Shown here: piece after piece, positions 33,205-42,062 of the stretch
Layout of the letters: each line of letters opens with the position of its first letter
How positions within the stretch are numbered: position 1 is the first letter of the stretch
Origin: CAMAVH01 sp964628235
GTDB lineage: Bacteria; Pseudomonadota; Alphaproteobacteria; SMXQ01
Direction of reading: 5' to 3'
NCBI GenBank assembly: GCA_964628235.1
Contig: CAZVLU010000008.1
Coordinates: 1-64,000, forward strand
Length of the DNA stretch: 64,000 nucleotides
Program-made: the position numbers and the translations under genes
The notes under the pieces: generated by a model
Told to the model about the DNA's origin: nothing
The model's input: only the letters and a program-made list of their open reading frames with translations
Databases searched by the model: none

Positions 33205-33998
33205 GCCACGATGTCGAGCAGGTTGCCGTCCGGATCGGCCATGTGCAACGCGCCGAGACTGTCGCGCTCGAACAGCGCGAGGCGCGCCTGGCCTGCCGGT
33301 CCGAGTCCGACTGGGGCCGGCGTGAGCAGCGGATTGCTTTTTCCAGCGGCTTCGACATCGTCTTTGAACTTGGTCAAGTCCTCGACCTTGAAGCCGATAT
33401 ACTCGATGCCGGGACCGACTGCCGCCGCCCTGGCGTAATCTTTGATGTTCCATGTCAGGAAGATCAGCGTCACCATCCCGTCGGTGACGCCATGGGCGTT
33501 TTCGATCGGCAGGTTCGCCGGCTTCAGGTCGAACATGTCGATGTAGAATTCGGCGCAGGCTTCCGCGTTCAGCGTGCGAATGCCGACGTGGCTGATCCGG
33601 CGCTCCGACTGCCAATCGTTGTGCGCGTAGATATCCTTGAGCTTATCGCTCTTGGCCTGGCTCAGATCGAAGACGTTGCCGTCGGGGTCGTAACAGGCCA
33701 GTTCGACGAAAGGTCGCGTGCTGGGACGCTTGAGCACTTCCACTTCCGGATGCGTCTCGCGAATGCGGGCGACCGTCGATTCGAGATCGTCGACTTGAAT
33801 GCCGAAATGATCGAGCCGGCTCGGACGCCCGGCCCGCCGGGGATTGATGTTCATCCCGACGTAACCGTCGCCGATCGAGACGGCCCGCGCCGGTCGCGCC
33901 TTCGGCGAGTTGCGCATGCCGAAGACGGCTTCGTAGAACTTCGACTCGAGCGCATAGTTGGCGCTCATCATCGCGACATGGTTGATCTTTGACGCCAC
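33201..33998 (-). CDS. Tandem-domain VOC protein, metal triad only in the N-terminal module
   Basis: A 265-residue paralogue of the downstream VOC protein with the same two-module architecture. Here the N-terminal module keeps His7, His64 and Asp111 (INHVAMM, RLDHFGIQVD, DPDGNVFDLS), whereas the C-terminal module has His137, Tyr200 and Asp262, so its second ligand is lost. The start is GTG at 33998 behind AAGGAG, five bases away. It is co-translated with the next gene (ATGA). The pair may be a ring-cleavage or other oxygenase, or a binding complex. Confidence 0.8.
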   Translation of the reverse strand: MASKINHVAMMSANYALESKFYEAVFGMRNSPKARPARAVSIGDGYVGMNINPRRAGRPSRLDHFGIQVDDLESTVARIRETHPEVEVLKRPSTRPFVELACYDPDGNVFDLSQAKSDKLKDIYAHNDWQSERRISHVGIRTLNAEACAEFYIDMFDLKPANLPIENAHGVTDGMVTLIFLTWNIKDYARAAAVGPGIEYIGFKVEDLTKFKDDVEAAGKSNPLLTPAPVGLGPAGQARLALFERDSLGALHMADPDGNLLDIVA

Positions 33999-34033
33999 AA
34001 CTTCTCCTTTACGCGCGACGGTTTATCGGCCGA

Positions 34034-35164
34034 TCACTTCGTCCAATGCGCGTTCCATGCTGCGTCCATCTGTGCGGCGGCGTCTCCGAACATGTCCTCG
34101 CCGCGCGCGATGCTGGGTTTGCCGACGATGGTTTCGGAAAATGGCATGAAGCGCGTGTCCTGCAGGCTCTTGTGAACCGGCACCGAGGTGTTGGCGACAT
34201 ATTGCAGAATTTGGCCTTCGCGGCTGATCAGCCAGTTGATGAAGATGCGCGCGCCGTTCTTCCGTTCGGCCTGCTCCAGCATGACGATCTGCGACAGGGT
34301 GATCGGCACGGGCTCCGGGCAGTGATAGCTGATCGGCGCGCCCTTAAGGGCATACTGCTCGACGCGCCGTTCCGGCGCTGGAATGTTGGCATAGAACTCG
34401 CCAGCGACCGCTAAGCCCGTCAAAGCCATCATGCCTTCTTTGCGCTGCACCGGCTGCAGTTCGGTGAACAGGCGCTTGGTGAACTGCTTGCCCCAGTCCT
34501 CGCCCTTTTCAGACCATAGAGCGAGGAGCCAGGCGTTCGGCGTGTTGGACAAGGCAATTTTGCCGCCGCGCCAGACCGGATTGGTCAACAGATCGTCCCA
34601 CGTTTTGGGCAGGTCAGCTTTTTTGACGAGATCGGTGTTGTAGCTCATGCAGCGAAAGCCGATCTTGTGCGCCACCCAATTGCCGTCAGCGTCGATGTGG
34701 TCGGGCGACAGATTCTTGACGCCCGGCAGATCGCGCAAGTCGGCAAGCGCCTTTTGCTCCTTGAACTCGCCGTACGAGTCGCCGACGCTGGTGATGACGT
34801 CGGCGATGGCGCGTCCGGTGCCCAAAGCCACCAATACCTTGATGCCGCGGGCGGAGGAGGTGGCGCGAACGTAATTGAGCTTAATCGACGGATAGCGCTC
34901 GATGAAAGATTCGGTGATGCGGCGGAACTCGGCTTCCTGCCAAGTGCCGAGAATGATAACGCCGCCCTTCTCCTGCGCCGCTCCGTCCACCCAGGCCTTG
35001 GGCAGGTCGAGCTCGGCGTCGAGCCCGTCCATGATCGACGGTTCGAGCTTGAGTTCAGCAAGAGCCTTCTTTGTCGCGGTCGGCAATTCCGTCGCCGCCG
35101 CAGCCGAAATCGAGCCTGACATCAAAGCGAGGGCGCAAAGAGCTCGCGCGGTAAAATTATGCAT
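34034..35164 (-). CDS. Periplasmic solute-binding protein (ABC type), paralogue 1
   Basis: A 376-residue secreted solute receptor similar to iron(III)/polyamine-type binding proteins. The signal peptide is MHNFTARALCALALMSGSIS, cleavage near AAA-TE about residue 25. The mature part has LTNPVWRGGKIALSN, IGFRCMSYNTDLVKKADLPK and YHCPEPVPITLSQIVMLEQA. It is clearly paralogous to the gene immediately upstream (e.g. GTGRAIADV, SYNTDLVKK and YHCPEPVPITLSQIV counterparts). No ABC permease or ATPase lies nearby, so it is an orphan receptor. GGGGAGG precedes ATG. Ligand unknown. Confidence 0.82.
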   Translation of the reverse strand: MHNFTARALCALALMSGSISAAAATELPTATKKALAELKLEPSIMDGLDAELDLPKAWVDGAAQEKGGVIILGTWQEAEFRRITESFIERYPSIKLNYVRATSSARGIKVLVALGTGRAIADVITSVGDSYGEFKEQKALADLRDLPGVKNLSPDHIDADGNWVAHKIGFRCMSYNTDLVKKADLPKTWDDLLTNPVWRGGKIALSNTPNAWLLALWSEKGEDWGKQFTKRLFTELQPVQRKEGMMALTGLAVAGEFYANIPAPERRVEQYALKGAPISYHCPEPVPITLSQIVMLEQAERKNGARIFINWLISREGQILQYVANTSVPVHKSLQDTRFMPFSETIVGKPSIARGEDMFGDAAAQMDAAWNAHWTK

Positions 35165-35238
35165 AATGCCTCCCCATTATTTTTTTGGGATCGTTTTTTA
35201 TCTCTGTCGTCTGGTCGGCGACAGTCAGTCCTAGAAGC

Positions 35239-36387
35239 TTATCGTGCGCGGCCCGACGTCGAGGCCCAGTAGCCGTTCCACACTTCGAGCATTTTCTTCT
35301 GCATGTCGCTGCCGAGCAGGGACTCGTCGCGGACGTTCTTCTGCTTGCCGGCGACATTGACGAACTCGGAGACGAACGGCGGGATCTGCAGATCCTTGTG
35401 CACCGGCACGACATAGGAGTCGTAGTACTGCATCATCTGCCCTTCGCGGCTCAGCATCCAATTGAGGAAGACCTTGCCCGCGTTTTTGCGCGGCGACTTG
35501 TCGAGCAAGACGATCTGCGACAGAGTGATCGGCACCGGCTCGGGGCAGTGATAATTGATCGGCGCCTTCTTATCGACGTAGCCCTGCACTTGCCATTCCG
35601 GCGACGGGAGGGTCGCCAAGAGTTCGCCCGACACGGTCAGCGCCGTCGCGGCCGTCATGCTTTCTTTGCGTTGCTCGGGTTTCAATTCCTCGAACAGACG
35701 GCGCGTGAAGTCACGGCCCCATTTCTCGCCGTTCGTCTCCCACAGGCCGAGCAGCCAGGAGTTCGGCTGATTGGTCAGCGCGAGCCCGCCGTTGCGCCAT
35801 TTGGGGTTGGTCAGCAAATCATCCCATTTCGCCGGCATGTCGCCGGGTTTCACCTTGTCGGTGTTATAGGCCATGCAGCGGTAGGACAGCTTATGGCTGA
35901 CCCAGGTGCCGTCGGAGGAGGCGTAATCGCTCGGGATGTTTTTGATGCCGGGGAGATCGCGCAGATCGGCGAACGCCTTCATCTCCTGGAATTGGATATA
36001 GGCGTCGGCGATGCTGGTCAGCACGTCGGCGAGAACGCGCCCGTTCGACAACGCCATGACCACGGCCATGCCGCGGCCCGTGCCGGCGTTGCGATCATAG
36101 GTAACCTTTATGAAGGGATATCTTTCCGTGAAAGGCTGGGCCATGACGCGGAACTGCTTTTCCGGCCAGGTGCCCATGATGATGACCTCGCCCTCCTTGG
36201 CCGCCGCGTCGAGCCAGGCTTGCGGAACTTTGAGTTCCTCGTCGAGGCCGTTCATCAGCGACGGATCGAGCTTCAGTTCGGCCAGAACTTTTTGGGTCAT
36301 CTTCGGCAAGTCGGCGGCCTGCGCTGCCGTGCTGACTGACAGCAGCGAGGTCAATCCGATGAACGCCCCGCGAACCACTGGATTCAT
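35239..36387 (-). CDS. Periplasmic solute-binding protein (ABC type), paralogue 2
   Basis: A 382-residue secreted receptor, tandem paralogue of the gene downstream. The signal peptide is about residues 1-25 (MNPVVRGAFIGLTSLLSVST, cleavage before ADLPK). It shares LSYRCMAYNTDKVKPGDMPA, LTNPKWRNGGLALTNQPNSW and YHCPEPVPITLSQIVLLDKS with it. AGGGAGAATC precedes the ATG. The 74-base gap to the next gene suggests one transcript. As with the paralogue, no membrane partner is in the window; the two may use a shared distant transporter or act as chemosensory receptors. Confidence 0.82.
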   Translation of the reverse strand: MNPVVRGAFIGLTSLLSVSTAAQAADLPKMTQKVLAELKLDPSLMNGLDEELKVPQAWLDAAAKEGEVIIMGTWPEKQFRVMAQPFTERYPFIKVTYDRNAGTGRGMAVVMALSNGRVLADVLTSIADAYIQFQEMKAFADLRDLPGIKNIPSDYASSDGTWVSHKLSYRCMAYNTDKVKPGDMPAKWDDLLTNPKWRNGGLALTNQPNSWLLGLWETNGEKWGRDFTRRLFEELKPEQRKESMTAATALTVSGELLATLPSPEWQVQGYVDKKAPINYHCPEPVPITLSQIVLLDKSPRKNAGKVFLNWMLSREGQMMQYYDSYVVPVHKDLQIPPFVSEFVNVAGKQKNVRDESLLGSDMQKKMLEVWNGYWASTSGRAR

Positions 36388-36553
36388 GACGATTCTCCCT
36401 GTTTATTTTATGTTTTGCCTAAGCGCCCCGAGTCTTATGCAAGACGCTTCAATATTTTCACCAGTGTATGAAAATAAGCGCGCATTTGGAATAGACGCGA
36501 TAACCCTTCGGCAATTTGCCCGAACATCGGCGAACCGACGGCGCCGCTTCGTC

Positions 36554-36578
36554 AAACGAAAAGCCCGCTCTTGCGGGC
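36554..36578 (-). terminator. Second of two tandem terminators for the 55-aa gene
   Basis: Read leftward, the stem GCCCGC...GCGGGC with loop AAGA (36563-36578 in plus coordinates) is followed by TTTTCGTTT. It lies just beyond the first terminator. Confidence 0.65.
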
Positions 36579-36600
36579 GGGCTCTCAGTGCGTGTCTCGG

Positions 36601-36634
36601 AAAAAGAAAAGCCCGCCAGCCGAAGCTGACGGGC
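36601..36634 (-). terminator. First of two tandem terminators for the 55-aa gene
   Basis: Read leftward, GCCCGTCAGC and GCTGGCGGGC pair (one G-U) around a UUCG tetraloop, followed by TTTTCTTTTT. A strong intrinsic terminator directly after the small gene at 36670. Confidence 0.85.
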
Positions 36635-36669
36635 CATCGCAGCGCGCGTCGACCGCGCGCCTGGCAGTG

Positions 36670-36837
36670 CTAGCTCGGCTGCTTCGCCGGCGCGTTCTCG
36701 TGGCCAGGCTGTGACTTGTTGGGCTGCTGGTCCTGCTGCGGCTGGTTCTTCTCGCCCTGCTTCGTGTCGCCGACTTGGTTCTCGCCCGGGGCCTTCGGCT
36801 TGCTGTCCGAAGCTTCGGTCTTGGAGTTGTCCGTCAT
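36670..36837 (-). CDS. Small hydrophilic, probably disordered protein
   Basis: A 55-residue gene below the usual size cutoff. It encodes a charged, Gln/Pro/Lys-rich protein without hydrophobic residues in any number (starts MTDNSKTEASDSKPKAPGEN, ends HENAPAKQPS), like stress-related or hydrophilin-type disordered proteins. It is supported by a good AAGGAG site 7 bases before ATG and by two consecutive strong terminators just after the stop. Function unknown; no homologue could be checked. Confidence 0.75.
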   Translation of the reverse strand: MTDNSKTEASDSKPKAPGENQVGDTKQGEKNQPQQDQQPNKSQPGHENAPAKQPS

Positions 36838-37111
36838 GTGATGGCTCCTTCGTCAGTTAAGAAAGGAATCTCGTGAGCCATCTGCAAGTGGGGCCGAGGC
36901 GCGCGCGATACCATCTCTAATCGTGTCGCCATGCACGCGCGGCGTTCTGAATCGAAAGGTTCCCTGCGCGACGTCGGAAACGAAAGGAACGCGGGCCGTA
37001 AAGCGCTCTCGCTCCAGATAATCGGTCGGGTCGCGCTTTGCCGGCCTCGCGCAGATCGACGGCGACGCCTCCCCGCTTCATCATCGTACAGAAGACTTCG
37101 TCTTTCGACTC

Positions 37112-37351
37112 TCAGGCCGCGATGCGCAAGCGCGTCACCAGCGGCGTCACTTGTACGTCGGCGCCGTAGGATTCGCAGCACATGCAGCGCAGCTTCACGT
37201 CCCACCAGCGGGCGTGACGGCCGTGGCGCTTGAGCAGCGTCGCGATGTCCCAATCGTGGTTGTGGCCGCAATTGCGGCAGGCGAGGCGGAGAGGCAGACC
37301 GTGCGCTTGCAGAGCGCCGAGCGTGTCGGGGACGGAGAGGAGAAAGGCCAT
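37112..37351 (-). CDS. Small zinc-ribbon protein
   Basis: A 79-residue protein with two Cys pairs, CRNCGHNH and CMCC (RCMCCES), about 27 residues apart, the spacing of a zinc ribbon. It has a basic middle part (LLKRHGRHARWWDVKLR). AGGAGCCCCCTC-ATG gives a site seven bases from the start at 37351; longer in-frame starts lack this. It could bind DNA or protein; no function assigned. Confidence 0.65.
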   Translation of the reverse strand: MAFLLSVPDTLGALQAHGLPLRLACRNCGHNHDWDIATLLKRHGRHARWWDVKLRCMCCESYGADVQVTPLVTRLRIAA

Positions 37352-37666
37352 GAGGGGGCTCCTAAAAGGCCAAGGTCTTGAGATTTCAACTTTTTGTAGG
37401 TAGTGACAGTTCCAGCCCCTACATATTGGTGGCACTTGGTTAAGCCGGTCTTAAAGCGCACAGCATTTATGGCGAATTGCATTCGTCATGGCTTGCCCAG
37501 GTCTGGCCGGCGTCTCCCGGCAACGAACTTCGCGGTGAGCGGATTACTAGCGGGTAAGCCGGTTGCTCCTGCCTTCAAGATTCGTCGTCCCGGCGCGAAT
37601 GAGGAATTCTGATTGCCGAGCGATGGTGCTACCACTCCGCTCCATTCCTCTCGCTGTGCGCTTTCC
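37352..37666. other. 315-base gap without a supported gene
   Basis: Lies between the divergent zinc-ribbon and ABC-transporter genes. TGTAGG at 37395 and CCTACA at 37428 form a loose inverted repeat. GAGGA at 37601 precedes a TTG at 37613 that could add 18 residues to the ABC ATPase. No other gene is seen. Confidence 0.5.
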
Positions 37667-38599
37667 ATGTCCGTTTCCATCATTTCCGTCCAGGGCCTGT
37701 CGAAGACCTACAAGTCCGGCTTCCAGGCGCTCAAGTCTGTCGACCTCGCCGTCGAGCAAGGCGAGATCTTCGCGCTGCTCGGACCCAACGGCGCTGGCAA
37801 GACGACGCTGATCGGCATCATCTGCGGTATCCTCAACGCCTCGGCCGGCCGCGTGACCGCCGACGGCCATGACATCGCCAAGGATTATCGCGGCGCGCGC
37901 TCAAAGATCGGCTTGGTGCCTCAGGAATTGAGCACTGACGCCTTCGAGACGGTATGGGCGACGGTGAATTTCAGCCGCGGTCTGTTCGGCAAAGCGCCCA
38001 ACCCGGCCTATATCGAGAAAATTCTCCGCGACCTGTCTCTGTGGGAAAAGAAGGACAGCAAGATCATGACGCTGTCGGGCGGCATGAAACGTCGCGTGAT
38101 GATCGCCAAGGCGTTGTCGCATGAGCCGACGATCTTGTTCCTCGACGAACCGACCGCCGGCGTCGACGTCGAATTGCGCCAGGACATGTGGCGCATGGTG
38201 CGCCAATTGCGCGAATCCGGCGTCACCATTTTTCTCACGACGCATTACATCGAAGAAGCCGAGGAGATGGCGGACCGCATCGGCGTCATCAACAAAGGCG
38301 AGATCATCCTGGTCGAAGAGAAAGCCGAACTGATGCGCAAGCTCGGCAAGAAGCAGCTCAGCCTGCAATTGCAAACCCCGCTCGACGCCGTCCCGCTGGA
38401 GCTTTCGGCCTATCAGTTGGCGCTCGGCGCTGGCGGCAACGAACTGGTTTATACCTACGACACCCAAGGCGAGCGCACCGGCATCACGTCGCTTCTGAGC
38501 GCGCTGGCCGCTGCCGGCATCCGCTTTAAGGACCTGCAGACGACGCAAAGCTCGCTCGAGCAGATTTTCGTCGAGTTGGTGAAGGGAAGCCGCGCATGA
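37667..38599 (+). CDS. ABC-2-type transporter ATP-binding protein
   Basis: A 310-residue ATPase subunit. Walker A is LLGPNGAGKTTLIGII, the signature LSGGMKRRVMIAKALSHEP, and Walker B ILFLDEPTAGVDV with a D-loop; the H-loop is in FLTTHYIEEAEEMADRIG. The C-terminal extension ending QTTQSSLEQIFVELVKGS is the DrrA/CcmA-type tail of ABC-2 exporters. ATG 37667 is the simplest start; a TTG at 37613 behind GAGGA is possible. It overlaps the permease gene in ATGA. Substrate unknown. Confidence 0.92.
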   Translation: MSVSIISVQGLSKTYKSGFQALKSVDLAVEQGEIFALLGPNGAGKTTLIGIICGILNASAGRVTADGHDIAKDYRGARSKIGLVPQELSTDAFETVWATVNFSRGLFGKAPNPAYIEKILRDLSLWEKKDSKIMTLSGGMKRRVMIAKALSHEPTILFLDEPTAGVDVELRQDMWRMVRQLRESGVTIFLTTHYIEEAEEMADRIGVINKGEIILVEEKAELMRKLGKKQLSLQLQTPLDAVPLELSAYQLALGAGGNELVYTYDTQGERTGITSLLSALAAAGIRFKDLQTTQSSLEQIFVELVKGSRA

Positions 38600-39357
38600 A
38601 CATTCATGCCATCCGCGCGATCTACAAGTTCGAGATGGCGCGCGCCTGGCGCACCATGACGCAAAGCATCATCGCGCCGGTGATCTCGACCTCGCTCTAT
38701 TTCGTCGTGTTCGGCGCGGCGATCGGCGCAGGCATCCAGGCCATCAACGGGGTGAGCTACGGCGCGTTCATCGTGCCGGGCCTCATCATGCTGTCGCTGT
38801 TGACGCAGAGCATCGCCAACGCCTCTTTCGGCATTTATTTCCCGCGCTTCACCGGCACGATCTACGAACTGCTCTCGGCGCCGGTGTCGCCGATGGAAAT
38901 CGTCATCGGCTATGTCGGCGCGGCGGCGAGCAAATCGATCATCCTCGGCGCGATCATTCTCGCCACCTCGACGTTGTTCGTGCCGCTGCAGATCGAACAT
39001 CCTCTATGGATGCTGTTCTTCCTGCTGCTGACTGCCGTGACCTTCAGCCTGTTCGGCTTCATCATCGGCATCTGGGCCGACGGTTTCGAGAAGCTACAGG
39101 TCGTGCCGTTGCTGGTCATTACGCCGCTGACCTTCCTCGGCGGCAGCTTCTATTCCATCGACATGTTGCCGCCGTTCTGGCGCGCCGTCAGCCTGTTCAA
39201 CCCGGTGGTCTATCTGGTGAACGGCTTCCGTTGGAGCTTCCACGGCACAGCGGACGTCCATATGGGCATCAGCCTCGGCATGACGCTGCTGTTCCTTGTG
39301 GGCTGTCTCGCCATCGTCGGCTGGATGTTCAAGACCGGCTACCGCCTGCGCAACTGA
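38596..39357 (+). CDS. ABC-2-type transporter permease
   Basis: A 253-residue ABC-2 permease with six or so spans. It starts MNIHAIRAIYKFEMARAWRT, has VPGLIMLSLLTQSIANASFG, and the family element IDMLPPFWRAVSLFNPVVYL near its end. It forms an exporter with the ATPase, as the ATGA overlap and pairing indicate. Similar pairs export drugs, polysaccharide or lipids. Confidence 0.92.
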   Translation: MNIHAIRAIYKFEMARAWRTMTQSIIAPVISTSLYFVVFGAAIGAGIQAINGVSYGAFIVPGLIMLSLLTQSIANASFGIYFPRFTGTIYELLSAPVSPMEIVIGYVGAAASKSIILGAIILATSTLFVPLQIEHPLWMLFFLLLTAVTFSLFGFIIGIWADGFEKLQVVPLLVITPLTFLGGSFYSIDMLPPFWRAVSLFNPVVYLVNGFRWSFHGTADVHMGISLGMTLLFLVGCLAIVGWMFKTGYRLRN

Positions 39358-39446
39358 GCGCATTTGCTCAGGGCGGACGCAAGCGCGACTAGGCCGTCGC
39401 GGTCATGCCGGTAGATTGGTTATCGGTACGTCTCGCTGCTAAGCCG

Positions 39447-42062
39447 TCAAGCTCGGTCAAGTGCGTCGCGCAGGGCTTGCGCCAAATCCGCCTTGCGAAA
39501 GGGCTTTTGCAGCAGACGGATGTTCTGCCCGAATCCCGCGTTATGCTTGAGCGCGTTTTCCGTATAACCCGACATGAAGAGAATCTTGAGCGACGGCTTC
39601 AGCTGGATCGCAGCGGCGGCAAGCTGCGGCCCGTTCATGGGGTCGGATAGCACGACATCGGTCAGCAGAAGATCGATTGCGTTCTCTGCACTCAGCGTCT
39701 GGAGCGCGTCGCCAGGACTGTCGGTGCTGAGCACGCGATAGCCGAGCGATTGGAGCATCGAGGTGGTCAAGATGCGCACGTCTGCGTTATCTTCGACGAC
39801 CAGAATCGTCTCGCCGGCGGCGGGTGCCTTGGCCTGCGCGCTTGGCGACGCTGCGGACTGCGCTGACCCATCCTTGCTGCGGGGCAGATAGAGCTTCACG
39901 GACGTGCCGTGCCCGACTTCGCTGTAAATCTTGACGTTGCCGTTCGATTGCTTGGCGAAACCGTAAACCATGCTGAGGCCAAGGCCGGTGCCGCGCCCCA
40001 TTTCCTTGGTGGTGAAGAACGGCTCGAACGCTTGCGCGACGACGGCCGGCGGCATGCCGCTGCCCGTATCGGAGACGGCCAGCATCACATAATCGCCCGG
40101 TATGATGTCGGCATTCGCTTCGTCTTTCGCGAGCGTGACGTTTGCCGTTTCGATCGTCAGTTTGCCGCCAGAGGGCATGGCGTCGCGGCTGTTCACCACG
40201 AGATTGAGCAGCGCGCTTTTGACTTGGCTCGGGTCCGCGTGGCAGGCCCATAGGTCTTTCGTCGCGACGACGTTGATCGCGATGTTCTCCGGCAGGGTTC
40301 GCTGAAGCAGAGAGATCATCTCATTGACGAGATCGCTGAGATTGAGAGACGTGGGGCTCAGCGATTGCTGGCGCGCGAAGGACAGCAAGCTGCGCGTCAG
40401 CTGGGCGCCTTGGTCGGTGGCGTGCAATGCGATGTCGATGCTGCTGGCCGGATCTTCGCCGCGCGCGGCGTTCTCTTTGGCCAATTCGAGATTGCCGAGA
40501 ATGACGGCGAGCAGATTGTTGAAGTCGTGGGCGATGCCGCCAGTCAGCTTGCCGATAGCGTCGAGCTTCTGTGCTTGGCGGAGCTGCTCTTCGGTCGCGA
40601 CGCGATCGCTAATGTCGGTCAACAGCGCGTAGTAGCCGCAGACGTTGCCGTCGGCGTCGAAGTCGGGGACTTGGGTGACGTCGAGGGTGCGGGTCGTCCC
40701 GTCCGGCTGCTTGCGCTTGCGGACGTCGCGGATCGGGCCCTTCGACAGTCTTTCGAAGAGTTCGGCGGAGTGAACCGTTGGTGGGCGCTCAAGTACGTCG
40801 CCGACGCGGTGGCCCAGAATGTCTTCGGCGCTGCGGCCGTACCATATTTCGCCGGTTTTGTTGATGAAGCGGAATTTCATGTCGCGGTCGATATAAGCGA
40901 TGAGGACCGGCAAGTGGTCCGTGACTGCACGGAGTTGCTTTAAGCTTTTCTCGAGGTCTTCGGCCAGTTCGCGGATTCTTCGTTCGCCGCGCGACGCTTC
41001 TTCGCGCTCGGCCAGGGATTGGGCCATTCTCATCCGCAAATCGATTTGACGGCCAAATAGCGCGCCGAACAAGAGGATGAGGATCGCGAAGATCGACGAT
41101 ATGACAGCCGTCACCAAGGTCCGTTGCCGCCACGACGCTAAAATCGCGTCGATTGTGTTCGTCACGTTGATGACGAGCGGATAATCGCTTACGGCGTTCG
41201 GAGTCATGATCCGCGCGATGCCGTCGAAAGCGCTGGCGGGCGTCCTGACGACGCCGGACGCCGCATTGGCGATGATCTCGCGAAAGAGCGGCTGGGCGCC
41301 GAACGAGCGGCCGATGAATTCTTCGGACATCGGATGGCGGGCCAGCAAAACGCCGTCACGCCGAAAAAGGGAAATCGTCGCTTCGCTTCCTGGCGCGACG
41401 GCCTCGAACAGATCCTCGAAGAAACGCGTCCTCACGACGGCGTTGAGCACGCCGAGGAAAGCGCCGTCTGGCGCGCTGATCGGACGCGTCATGAACATGG
41501 TCCATTCGCCGGTGACGCGGTTGCGGACCGGCGCGCCGATATAAACGCTCGGCGTAGCTGCGGATTTATGCGCGAGATAGTAATCTCGCGTCGAAAAATC
41601 CGGATCGGACGGGAGGGGCGGCGTGCGGCTGCTGGTGATGACATGCCCGTTGTCGCCGAGCACGACAATGGCGTCGAGTTGCGCGATGTCTTGTTTGCGC
41701 TCCACCAGAAGACTCTGCACGACTGGCGAGGAAAACTCCCGTCGCAAATCATCGGCAGTCCTGATGCCGGCGTTCTCGATATCTTCTTCGATCCCGAGCA
41801 AGATCAGATCGAGGCTTTGCATGGTGCGCGAGGTGGTTTCAGCCAGCGTCAGGCTTAACCGCGCCTGTTCTCGTTCTGCGCTGACGAGATCGCGCTCGCG
41901 ATCGAACCAGACGATCGCCGCCGCAGCGACGAGCACGCTCACGGCCAATAGGATGGCTATGCCGATAATCGTCCGTCGCGCCAAAGCGGATGCCGCTGCG
42001 CTGGGCGGCTCAATCTTTGAAGAATCGCGTATTGGCCCAATCACCGGACATCCCCCAGCCAA
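39447..42062 (-). CDS. Hybrid sensor histidine kinase (Cache-PAS-HisKA-HATPase-REC)
   Basis: An 871-residue membrane kinase. Two spans (about 31-53 and 316-337) flank a periplasmic double-Cache sensor domain. A PAS domain (about 376-490) leads into HisKA with His512 in GGIAHDFNNLLAVILGNLEL, a HATPase (N-box near 620, DTGSGM 665-670, GRGTGLGLSM), then a C-terminal REC domain (752-868) with phosphoacceptor Asp802 (LLLTDVVLSDPMNGPQL). The Cache domain senses small molecules outside the cell. No cognate regulator gene is adjacent. It converges on the ABC permease gene. Confidence 0.93.
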   Translation of the reverse strand: MAGGCPVIGPIRDSSKIEPPSAAASALARRTIIGIAILLAVSVLVAAAAIVWFDRERDLVSAEREQARLSLTLAETTSRTMQSLDLILLGIEEDIENAGIRTADDLRREFSSPVVQSLLVERKQDIAQLDAIVVLGDNGHVITSSRTPPLPSDPDFSTRDYYLAHKSAATPSVYIGAPVRNRVTGEWTMFMTRPISAPDGAFLGVLNAVVRTRFFEDLFEAVAPGSEATISLFRRDGVLLARHPMSEEFIGRSFGAQPLFREIIANAASGVVRTPASAFDGIARIMTPNAVSDYPLVINVTNTIDAILASWRQRTLVTAVISSIFAILILLFGALFGRQIDLRMRMAQSLAEREEASRGERRIRELAEDLEKSLKQLRAVTDHLPVLIAYIDRDMKFRFINKTGEIWYGRSAEDILGHRVGDVLERPPTVHSAELFERLSKGPIRDVRKRKQPDGTTRTLDVTQVPDFDADGNVCGYYALLTDISDRVATEEQLRQAQKLDAIGKLTGGIAHDFNNLLAVILGNLELAKENAARGEDPASSIDIALHATDQGAQLTRSLLSFARQQSLSPTSLNLSDLVNEMISLLQRTLPENIAINVVATKDLWACHADPSQVKSALLNLVVNSRDAMPSGGKLTIETANVTLAKDEANADIIPGDYVMLAVSDTGSGMPPAVVAQAFEPFFTTKEMGRGTGLGLSMVYGFAKQSNGNVKIYSEVGHGTSVKLYLPRSKDGSAQSAASPSAQAKAPAAGETILVVEDNADVRILTTSMLQSLGYRVLSTDSPGDALQTLSAENAIDLLLTDVVLSDPMNGPQLAAAAIQLKPSLKILFMSGYTENALKHNAGFGQNIRLLQKPFRKADLAQALRDALDRA

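Noticed and set aside
36900..37100. Possible 55-aa minus-strand gene (starts near 37085)
   Set aside because: No ribosome-binding site, and the product is arginine-rich low-complexity; cannot be told from chance.
36931..37233. Plus-strand 100-aa frame opposite the zinc-ribbon gene
   Set aside because: Arg-rich antisense shadow of the zinc-ribbon gene.
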